Part shown: one piece after another, positions 26,916 through 34,047 of the stretch
Position numbering within the stretch: the first letter of the stretch is position 1
How the letters are laid out: every line of letters begins with the position of its first letter
NCBI GenBank assembly: GCA_029261215.1
Contig: JAJDBT010000021.1
Span: forward strand, 1-64,000
DNA from: Nitrospirota bacterium
GTDB taxonomy: Bacteria; Nitrospirota; Nitrospiria; SBBL01; JAADHI01
Length of the DNA stretch: 64,000 nucleotides
Direction of reading: 5' to 3'
Position numbers and translations under genes: made by a program
Notes under the pieces: model-generated
The model's database searches: none
Seen by the model: the letters and a program-made list of their open reading frames with translations, nothing else
What the model was told of the DNA's origin: nothing

Positions 26916-26971
26916 AGTGGATGCTTTTTTATACCTAAAATGTATTTTGATCGAACAAACCCTGCATTTCC

Positions 26972-27000
26972 TTGACACCCCTACCTATGAGTTCTATAAT
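26972..27000 (+). promoter_or_regulatory. Consensus sigma-70 promoter of the ccsA-hemA operon
   Basis: TTGACA and TATAAT, both perfect, are separated by 17 bases. The predicted start of transcription is about 25 bases before the gene at 27032. No operator symmetry is obvious around it. Confidence 0.85.
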
Positions 27001-27031
27001 TTATCGTTTTTGGATTTGATGAAATGAGGTT

Positions 27032-27850
27032 ATGACTAACATATTGTTTTTTAAAGCAACTCTGCTCTTTTATTTCCTGGGGACCGCGCTCTTTATGCTC
27101 AACCTCTGGGACAATCGAAAAGAGCAGCCAGAAACAAGACAGACTCCCTGGCCTCAAAAATTTGCAATCGTCGCCACTGCAGCCGGTTTTCTCTGCCACA
27201 CCGTCGCTTTGGGAATACGTCTTAAAGAAGGAGGTTATGTCCCCCTCACAAACCTCCAGGAAACCGTCTCCTTTTTTTCATGGGCAATGGTCATTGCTTT
27301 CTTTTGGGTCGAGATTAAATATCAGCTTTATATTCTCGGATCGTTTATTCTACCACTGGCCTTCCTCTCACTCATCTCCGTGGCCGCACTACATAACGAA
27401 GCCGCCCCGCTAAACCCGACACTCATTAACGCCTGGTTTGGTATACACACCATACTCTCTGTGCTCGGCATTGTGGCTTTTTCAATCGCATTTATCGCAG
27501 GCATCATCTACCTCATTCAAGACCGCTTTTTAAAATCAAAGCAGCTGACCACGCTCTACTCGCGTCTGCCCTCACTCGATATGCTCGATCAGTGGAACCG
27601 TCAGGCCATCCTCTTTGGTTTCCCGCTTTTGACCTTGGGCATTATTTCAGGGGCCTTATGGTCACAGTATACAATGGGGACCCTTTGGGGAAAAAACAAT
27701 TCAAAACAGGCCTTATCCCTGGGCATTTGGTTCTTTTATCTTTTGGTCCTTCATGGGCGGATCAATATCGGATGGCGGGCTAAAAAAGCGGCCCGCTTGG
27801 CCATTATCGGATTTATCGGGGTGATTTTTATTTTTGTCACACTCGCGTGA
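27032..27850 (+). CDS. CcsA/HemX-family membrane protein (cytochrome c assembly)
   Basis: The 272-residue protein has eight hydrophobic segments and the family's tryptophan-rich-type segment as 'GGYVPLTNLQETVSFFSWAM', plus conserved His in 'FLCHTVALG', 'WFGIHTILSVLG' and 'LVLHGRINIGW'. Proteins of this type handle haem for cytochrome c maturation (CcsA/ResC) or, as HemX, sit beside hemA and influence its level. Position directly before hemA favours a HemX-like annotation, but the sequence cannot separate the two. Co-transcription with hemA (12-base gap) is likely. Confidence 0.82.
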   Translation: MTNILFFKATLLFYFLGTALFMLNLWDNRKEQPETRQTPWPQKFAIVATAAGFLCHTVALGIRLKEGGYVPLTNLQETVSFFSWAMVIAFFWVEIKYQLYILGSFILPLAFLSLISVAALHNEAAPLNPTLINAWFGIHTILSVLGIVAFSIAFIAGIIYLIQDRFLKSKQLTTLYSRLPSLDMLDQWNRQAILFGFPLLTLGIISGALWSQYTMGTLWGKNNSKQALSLGIWFFYLLVLHGRINIGWRAKKAARLAIIGFIGVIFIFVTLA

Positions 27851-27862
27851 TGGATTTTTGAA

Positions 27863-29167
27863 ATGAATATCGTCATTGTTGGCCTAAACCATAGAACCGC
27901 TTCTGTTGACATTCGGGAACGACTCTCCATTTCCGACTCGAACATGGGCGACGCCCTTTACAGACTCACCTCCGACCCCATTATCGATGAAGGCCTTATT
28001 CTGTCCACTTGCAACCGGGTTGAAGTGTGTGCCGTCGTCAAAGACACTCATCTCGGATTTGAAGTCATTAAAAATTTTCTGGCCACCTCAAACCCATCTC
28101 TTACGCTTGAAGCCATCACACCCAGCCTTTATATCTACTCTTCCTCAAAGGCAATCGAACATCTCTTTCGTGTCGCGTCGAGTCTCGATTCAATGATTGT
28201 CGGAGAGCCTCAAATTCTGGGACAACTCAAAGACGCATTTGATCACGCCATTTTGCACAAAACAACGGGCATCATCCTAAATAAAGCCTTCAAAAAAGCC
28301 ATCTCCGTTGCAAAACGGGTAAGAACGGAGACAAAAATTGCAGAAAGCGCCGTCTCAATCAGTTTTGCCGCCGTCGAACTGGCCAAGAAAATCTTCGGGA
28401 AATTAAACGAAAAATCCGTACTTTTAATCGGCGCGGGTGAAATGGCCGAACTCGCCGCACGCCACTTCGTCGGCAACGGGGTCGAATCCATTGCCATCGC
28501 CAATCGCAGTTATGAACGCGCCGTGGCCCTGGCAAAAACCTTTAACGGAGAACCCATTAAATTTGACGATTTTGAATCTGAAATGGTGAAATCCGATATC
28601 ATCCTCTGCTCTGCAGGTGCGCCCCACTATCTCATCACACCCGAAGCCGTCAAAAAAATCATCGCACTCCGGCAAAATCGCCCCATCTTTTTTATCGATA
28701 TCTCCGTCCCTCGCAATATTGATCCAAAAATCAATGACCTCGACAACGTCTTTCTATACGATATTGATGACCTTCAGCACTCGGTCGAGACCAATATCGA
28801 ATCGCGAAAAAAAGAAGCCTTCAAAGCCGAAGAAATCATTACCGAAGAAATCATCTCCTTTGTAAAATGGTTTAAATCGCTAGACGCAGTTCCCATGATC
28901 GTCGCTTTGAAAGGGCGGGCAGAAAGCATTCGCCAGGCCGAGATGGAAAAAATGATCAATAAATTAGGCGACCTCACTGATGTACAAAAACAAGCCCTCG
29001 AAAGCCTCACCGCATCCATTGTCAATAAATTACTGCACAGCCCCCTCACCGTCCTCAAAAAAGAGGTGTATTCCACCAACGGCAACATGATACTGGAGAC
29101 CACGCGTAAACTCTTCGACCTTGAAGCCTTACTCGACACGCCAGAAACGGAGAAGAAAAAAACGTGA
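27863..29167 (+). CDS. hemA: Glutamyl-tRNA reductase
   Basis: The 434-residue enzyme has the N-terminal catalytic motif 'GLILSTCNRVEVCAV' with the active Cys, 'SLDSMIVGEPQILGQLKDAF', the NADPH-binding 'VLLIGAGEMAELAARHF', and a C-terminal helical dimerisation domain. It reduces glutamyl-tRNA to glutamate-1-semialdehyde, the first step of C5 tetrapyrrole synthesis. Its stop overlaps the GTG of the next gene. hemC follows two genes on. Confidence 0.97.
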   Translation: MNIVIVGLNHRTASVDIRERLSISDSNMGDALYRLTSDPIIDEGLILSTCNRVEVCAVVKDTHLGFEVIKNFLATSNPSLTLEAITPSLYIYSSSKAIEHLFRVASSLDSMIVGEPQILGQLKDAFDHAILHKTTGIILNKAFKKAISVAKRVRTETKIAESAVSISFAAVELAKKIFGKLNEKSVLLIGAGEMAELAARHFVGNGVESIAIANRSYERAVALAKTFNGEPIKFDDFESEMVKSDIILCSAGAPHYLITPEAVKKIIALRQNRPIFFIDISVPRNIDPKINDLDNVFLYDIDDLQHSVETNIESRKKEAFKAEEIITEEIISFVKWFKSLDAVPMIVALKGRAESIRQAEMEKMINKLGDLTDVQKQALESLTASIVNKLLHSPLTVLKKEVYSTNGNMILETTRKLFDLEALLDTPETEKKKT

Positions 29168-30384
29168 ACGACAAGACACAAGCCCCCTCTCTCCTGCAGA
29201 GCCTTTTGACCCTATTCTTCCTGATCGTCTTTTCTGGATGTGATTTTGATCAAATCAAGCCCGTCAGTCCCGCTCCGGAGAAAAAAATCCAGAAACCCAT
29301 CGCGCCGAAGCCAGCCAAAACCCGCGTTCCCCGGCCAAAAGCCAAGGCGGCCTCATCTGTAGAATATGGACTCATCGGAAGTTTCAGTACCGGCGAAAAC
29401 AGCTATGTCCGTTCCATCTTTTCCGATGACGATGCCATTTGGGTCGGCACCACAGAAGGCATTATTCAAGTCGCCACACGCACCGGAGATCCGCTTAAAA
29501 CCTACTCCATGCAAGATGGACTCCTAAGCCCCTATATTTTCACCATTAACAAAGGTCCCAAGGGGCAATACTGGTTTGGCACCAACAATGGCGGATTAAG
29601 CCTCTTTGATGGAAAACAATGGAAGACCTACCTGCCTTCGGACGGATTGGCCGATTTCTGGGTCTATGGCGTTGACTTTGCCAAAGACGGCACCGCATGG
29701 ATCGCCACATGGAACGGCGTCAGCCACTTTGATGGAAAAACCTTTAAAAACTACAACACAACAGACGGCCTCGCCGACCGATGGGTCTACGCCCTCGCCG
29801 TCGATCCACAAGGCGACCTCTGGTTTGGCACAGAAGGTGGTGTCAGCCGTCTCGACACCCAGGGCCGATGGAAAACCTGGAAACACAAAGACGGGCTTGG
29901 CGCGCCCAATCGTCTCGGCCTCTCAAAAAGTAACAACACCGGATTCGGAACCCAGGTCAATCCGGAAAAAAAGGACGATTACGAGCACAAACACAATCTC
30001 TCGGTCCTCGACCCTGGCGGGAACGAAACCTATAATCAAAACTACGTTTTTTCCATGGCCATTGACCGGGCGGGACACAAGTGGTTTGGCACCTGGGGCG
30101 GCGGCGTCAGCCGTTTTGACGGCAGCACCTGGAAAAATTTCACCACCGAAGACGGACTAGCCGGAAATATCGTCTACGATGTCACCGTAGACCCCTTCGA
30201 CGGTGCCCTTTGGTTTGGCACAAATCATGGCGTCTCCCAATTTGACGGAAAACGCTGGATGAGCCTCACCTTAAAAGACGGGCTCGCAAATGAGAATGTC
30301 TATGCCGTCGCGATTGACCGGCATCGACGTATCTGGCTCGGTGAAAAAGGCGGCGTGGATGTGTGGGCCCCTCAAAAAAAATAG
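29164..30384 (+). CDS. Lipoprotein with two-component-regulator propeller repeats
   Basis: GTG 29164 overlaps the hemA stop (GTGA). The 406-residue product has a signal peptide with lipobox 'VFSGC', a Pro/Lys-rich linker of about 45 residues, and then seven or so repeats of the Reg_prop type, each with 'WFGT' and 'SRFDG' or 'SHFDGK', followed by 'DGLADxWVY'-like motifs. These build a beta-propeller in the periplasm. In hybrid sensors such propellers sense ligands, but no kinase part is present. Why it sits between hemA and hemC is unknown. Confidence 0.75.
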   Translation: MNDKTQAPSLLQSLLTLFFLIVFSGCDFDQIKPVSPAPEKKIQKPIAPKPAKTRVPRPKAKAASSVEYGLIGSFSTGENSYVRSIFSDDDAIWVGTTEGIIQVATRTGDPLKTYSMQDGLLSPYIFTINKGPKGQYWFGTNNGGLSLFDGKQWKTYLPSDGLADFWVYGVDFAKDGTAWIATWNGVSHFDGKTFKNYNTTDGLADRWVYALAVDPQGDLWFGTEGGVSRLDTQGRWKTWKHKDGLGAPNRLGLSKSNNTGFGTQVNPEKKDDYEHKHNLSVLDPGGNETYNQNYVFSMAIDRAGHKWFGTWGGGVSRFDGSTWKNFTTEDGLAGNIVYDVTVDPFDGALWFGTNHGVSQFDGKRWMSLTLKDGLANENVYAVAIDRHRRIWLGEKGGVDVWAPQKK

Positions 30385-30439
30385 CCCACACACACAAACG
30401 AAACATAGAGACCTCAGACAATTACAATAAGGAAAATCA

Positions 30440-31366
30440 GTGGATAAAAAATCTATTCGTATCGGAAGTCGCGGCAGCAAACTGGCCCTCTGGCAGGCAG
30501 AGTGGGTTCAAAGCCAATTACAATCCAAAGGCATTCTCGTTGAGATTCACATTATTAAAACAAAAGGCGATAAAATTCTGGATGTCCCCTTGGCCAAAGT
30601 CGGCGGCAAAGGGCTCTTTGTTAAAGAAATCGAAGATGCTCTGCTGGAAAAACAGATCGACCTCGCCGTCCACAGCATGAAAGACATGCCCGGCGCAATG
30701 CCCAAAGGGTTGCAAATCGGAGCCATCCCCAAACGGGAAGATTCGCGCGACGCCCTCATCGCAAAAGACAGCCTCTCCCTTGATTCACTGCCTGCCGGGG
30801 CGACGGTCGGCACCAGCTCACTTCGGCGGCAGGCCCAGCTGTTGGCCCTGCGCCCCGACCTCAATATCGTTTCATTACGCGGCAACCTCGACACACGGCT
30901 TCGTAAACTGAGCGAAGGCGATTTTGATGCCATCCTGCTGGCCGCCGCAGGCCTGCATCGGCTGGGCTGGGGAGAAGAAATTACCGAAACCCTTTCCCCA
31001 AAACGCTTTCTTCCTGCCATCGCCCAGGGCGCACTCTGCATTCAAACTCGTGAAAACGACGCCGAAATCAACGGCCTCATCCAATTTTTAAATCACCCGG
31101 AAACCGCCACAGCAGTGACCGCAGAACGTGCATTGCTCGCGCGTCTTGAGGGCGGCTGCCAGGTTCCCATCGGGGGCCATGCCACCTTATCAGGAGATCA
31201 AATCACTTTGGAAGGATTGGTGGCGAGCCTTGATGGAAAAGAAATCATCCGGGAAACCCAACGCGCACCACGCGCAGAGGCCGCATCATTAGGGATCGCC
31301 GTTGCTGAAGCCCTGCTCAAAAAAGGCGCTGCAAAAATCCTGGATGCGGTGTATTCCAAAGAATAA
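30440..31366 (+). CDS. hemC: Hydroxymethylbilane synthase (porphobilinogen deaminase)
   Basis: The 308-residue enzyme starts at GTG 30440 after AAGGAAA. Blocks: 'IRIGSRGSKLALWQAEWV', 'KVGGKGLFVKEIE', 'AVHSMKDMPG', 'GTSSLRRQAQLLALRPD', and 'RLEGGCQVPIGGHA' with the Cys that holds the dipyrromethane cofactor. It polymerises four porphobilinogens. The gene appears complete. The usual partner hemD is not found next; instead an integron remnant starts on the opposite strand, and its ORF runs into the last 169 bases of hemC. Confidence 0.96.
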   Translation: MDKKSIRIGSRGSKLALWQAEWVQSQLQSKGILVEIHIIKTKGDKILDVPLAKVGGKGLFVKEIEDALLEKQIDLAVHSMKDMPGAMPKGLQIGAIPKREDSRDALIAKDSLSLDSLPAGATVGTSSLRRQAQLLALRPDLNIVSLRGNLDTRLRKLSEGDFDAILLAAAGLHRLGWGEEITETLSPKRFLPAIAQGALCIQTRENDAEINGLIQFLNHPETATAVTAERALLARLEGGCQVPIGGHATLSGDQITLEGLVASLDGKEIIRETQRAPRAEAASLGIAVAEALLKKGAAKILDAVYSKE

Positions 31367-32391
31367 ATCCGGGTTAAGCCCGCGTACACACCCAAATCGA
31401 CCAAGGGGCTTTTCACACTGCTTATGTTTTGTTTGAGTACATGCGTATAAATTTCCGTCGTACTCACATCCGCATGCCCCAAAAGTTCCTGCAAAACCCG
31501 AATATTTACGCCAGACTCCAAGACATGCGTCGCAAAAGAATGCCGCAAGGTATGACACGAAGCGCGCTTCACAATCCCTGCTTTCTCACGCGCAAGGCTT
31601 ACCGCTTTTTGAAGCCCCGTTTCATTGCTGTGATGCCGCCGTATTTTTCCGCTCCTCGGATCCTTCGATCTGCTTTTGGAAGGAAAGACATACTGCCACC
31701 CCCACGCTTTGGCCGCCCCGGTCAACTTACGCGCCAGTGCAGTTGGAAGGTAAACCTCGCCAAAGCCTTCACCCAGATCAAATTGATGCAGGATCTGAAC
31801 CCGATTGAGATGATTTTTTAAAGGCAGATGCATCATCTCCGGAAGCAAGGTGACCCGGTCCTTATTGCCCTTTCCGTCACGTACGATCAGCAATCCATTC
31901 TCAAAATCAAGATCCTGAACCCGAAGCCGCACCACCTCCATCAGCCTCAGTCCGCTCCCGTAAAGCAGCTTCGCCATGAGTTGGTGTGTGCCTTCGATCT
32001 GTCGGATGAGCCTCGCAACCTCATCCGGGCTTAAAACCACCGGGAGCCGTTTCGACTTTTTTGCCCGAATCGGTGCCAACTTTTCATCCATTGGCAATTG
32101 GAGCACTTCTCAATACAAAAATAAAACCGCATTCATGGCCTGCCGCTGGGTTGCGGCGGCCACATTGCGATTGATCGCAAGATGACTGAGAAAGCGTTCG
32201 ATTTCATCTTTTCCCATCTCTTTCGGGTGCCGCGTGTCATTGAACTTAATAAACTTGATAATCCATTGCACGTATGTTTTTTCTGTTCGAATGGAATAGT
32301 GATGATAGCGGAGCACTTCACGAACTTGATCAATTAATCGTGTTGATTTGGGGAGAAATTTTTCTTTGATTTTTGCCCGGACATATGGCAC
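31198..32391 (-). pseudogene. intI: Integron integrase (IntI), interrupted by an in-frame stop
   Basis: The reading frame starts near GTG 32391 with 'FLPKSTRLIDQVREVLRYHH', the IntI SAM-like N-terminal domain, and reads '...NAVLFLY-stop-EVLQLPMDEK...' at TGA 32112-32110. Family proteins have Arg here ('LFLYREVL'), so one CGA-to-TGA change explains it. The C-terminal part is otherwise intact: Arg in 'GSGLRLMEVVRL', 'CHTLRHSFATH', 'LLGHADVS' and Tyr in 'TEIYTHVL'. The IntI-only insertion is clear: 'AWGWQYVFPSKSRSKDPRSG'. The natural stop is also lost, so the frame runs antisense into hemC. It is a tyrosine recombinase that is presumably inactive now. Confidence 0.85.
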
Positions 32392-32400
32392 GGTATCACG

Positions 32401-32508
32401 GTACGCGTTACGTTCGATGCTGAATCCGAAAATCCTGTAGAGCAACAACGTCAAGGATGGCAGGCCATTCTGAACAATTTTGCCAAGCACGTAGAAGCGC
32501 GTGAGTGA
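32401..32508 (+). pseudogene. 3' remnant of an SRPBCC/AHSA1-domain cassette gene
   Basis: This frame is not in the ORF track. Read on the plus strand it gives 'VRVTFDAESENPVEQQRQGW' then 'QAILNNFAKHVEARE' and a stop at 32506-32508. This matches the C-terminal end of AHSA1-like SRPBCC proteins, in which 'GWQ.ILdnf..h' is typical. Everything upstream is missing, and the integrase start lies within about ten bases. The attC site begins 22 bases after the stop, as for a normal cassette. It looks like the tail of a deleted cassette. Confidence 0.6.
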
Positions 32509-32529
32509 ATATGTCGTATCAGCAAAAGC

Positions 32530-32594
32530 AACTAACATGGCGTTCGAGAGGGACGCGCCAAAAAACCGGCGCGTCCCTCAACTTTACGTTAGGC
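32530..32594 (+). other. attC recombination site of an integron cassette
   Basis: The site ends in the core GTTAGGC (GTTRRRY) at 32588-32594 and begins with the matching CTAAC at 32532-32536. Between them a perfect 12-bp inverted repeat (GAGGGACGCGCC / GGCGCGTCCCTC) surrounds an eight-base loop, and the outer spacers ATGGCGTTC and AACTTTAC differ, as in attC. Length about 65 bp. Position beside intI supports the identification. Confidence 0.8.
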
Positions 32595-32622
32595 TTTTTT
32601 CAAAAAATTGGAGGGCCATCTC

Positions 32623-33048
32623 ATTAAAAAATATAATCTTCGTGTAATTGCAGTTTTATTTTTCTTTACGTTTTATGGTTGCGCGACACCTACGCTTTGG
32701 AAAGCCACTGATCCAAATAAATATGTTGAAGTTTCAGCTGATTATATTTCTGAGGAACACCTAACCTCAAAGGGCATAACGTACCATAGAGATGATAAGC
32801 GCGGTGTCTATTATATCGAAAAAGACAATTTGGCAAAACTGAAAGATTACACAGTTAGAGTATTTGCAACACCGGTCAGTGTCATGCTAGATGCAACCTT
32901 GTCGATTCTTGTCGTAGGTACCCTTGGTGTACTATGGATTATTGATAGTGACCTAGATAACGAGAAGAAAGAACGACAGCAAAAACGAGATAAATGTTCA
33001 TTTGATCCAGATTGTCCATATGACAAAAATGGCTTGTACCGATACTAA
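32623..33048 (+). CDS. Predicted lipoprotein in an integron cassette, unknown function
   Basis: The frame is open from 32608 (TTG). GGAGGG at 32610-32615 points to a start at about 32623, where the codon is ATT followed by 'KKYNLRVIAVLFFFTFYGC', a normal signal peptide with lipobox ending in Cys. Thus either a rare ATT start is used or an ATG has been lost. The mature part (about 120 residues) contains 'VEVSADYISEEHL', a hydrophobic stretch 'SVMLDATLSILVVGTLGVLW' and a Cys pair 'CSFDPDC'. I do not recognise it. The gene is visibly AT-richer than its neighbours, fitting a captured cassette. Confidence 0.55.
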   Translation: MKKYNLRVIAVLFFFTFYGCATPTLWKATDPNKYVEVSADYISEEHLTSKGITYHRDDKRGVYYIEKDNLAKLKDYTVRVFATPVSVMLDATLSILVVGTLGVLWIIDSDLDNEKKERQQKRDKCSFDPDCPYDKNGLYRY

Positions 33049-33192
33049 GTTTTGTGACTTTTGGGTTTGAAAAAATAGAAAGAAATTGTTCTGTATCAGA
33101 CTATAAATTTGAGCTCAGTTTTTAGAACGGTGCAACCTGTCGCTCAACCCGACCAGTGTCTGCTTTCCGATTTTAGGCCAACCAAACGGAAT

Positions 33193-34047
33193 TTAATCCA
33201 GTTTGATATCCACAAGGGCATAAGGGTCGATTTTTGCGTTGTTGATCCGCATGCCCCAATGCAGATGAGGGCCGGTGACACGGCCTGACATGCCAACCCG
33301 TCCGATTTGATCACCGGCTTTCACCTTTTCTCCCAGTACAACATCGACGCCTGAGAGATGAAAATACATACTAAAAAGCCCAAAACCATGATCAATCACT
33401 ACTGATCGGCCATTAAAAAAAAAGTCATCGACCAGTACCACTTTTCCGTGGTTGGGCGCGATAATGGGTGTGCCCGTCGGTGCCGAGATATCTTCTCCGG
33501 TGTGAGAACGCCTGGCTTGGCCGTTAATCAGACGGCGGCGGCCGAAGGTGCCCTGCCGTTTTCCTGTCACCGGGGCGATAAATGCGCCCTCCCACAATTT
33601 TTCCGGGACGCTTTCAGCAAAAGCCATTTTCATCAGACCGGCTTCCCGGTTTACACGGGTCAAGGTGGGAGGATCCAGATCGACCTTTTGTTTGGGGAGC
33701 GTCAGTTCCTGTAAACCAAACTTCTGCGCCTGGACTTCGATCAAAACCTCTTTTTGAACGGTTTTGCCAGGAACGGCCCAGGTCGCCAATAAAGGAAGGA
33801 CCCCGACCGGCTGATCCATATCAATCCCGACAAGCGCAAAAAATGCCCCTTGTCCCATTTTAAAAAAGGGAATGGCCTGCCCTTTAAACCGACCTGTGAC
33901 TGATGCCACACCCTCTCCCGGATGAAGCTCAATCCGGCCCAAAGCCCCCTGCTTGACTTGAATGGTGTCCGCAGCCTGAACTGAAGTGGATAAAAAGATA
34001 AACAATAAAAAAAGACTGCCCAAAAATAAGACCTTATTGTTGTACAT
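33193..34047 (-). CDS. M23-family metallopeptidase, secreted
   Basis: The product (284 residues from ATG 34047) has a signal peptide ('VLFLGSLFLLFIFLSTSVQA'), a beta-rich N-terminal domain, and a C-terminal LytM/M23 domain with zinc ligands in 'RRSHTGEDISAPTGTPI' (HxxxD) and 'GPHLHWGM' (HxH). Such enzymes cut peptidoglycan cross-links or, when degenerate, activate amidases; the metal ligands are intact here. Its start overlaps the 3' end of pafA, so it is probably co-translated as the last gene of the proteasome operon. A functional link to Pup is not evident. Confidence 0.88.
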   Translation of the reverse strand: MYNNKVLFLGSLFLLFIFLSTSVQAADTIQVKQGALGRIELHPGEGVASVTGRFKGQAIPFFKMGQGAFFALVGIDMDQPVGVLPLLATWAVPGKTVQKEVLIEVQAQKFGLQELTLPKQKVDLDPPTLTRVNREAGLMKMAFAESVPEKLWEGAFIAPVTGKRQGTFGRRRLINGQARRSHTGEDISAPTGTPIIAPNHGKVVLVDDFFFNGRSVVIDHGFGLFSMYFHLSGVDVVLGEKVKAGDQIGRVGMSGRVTGPHLHWGMRINNAKIDPYALVDIKLD

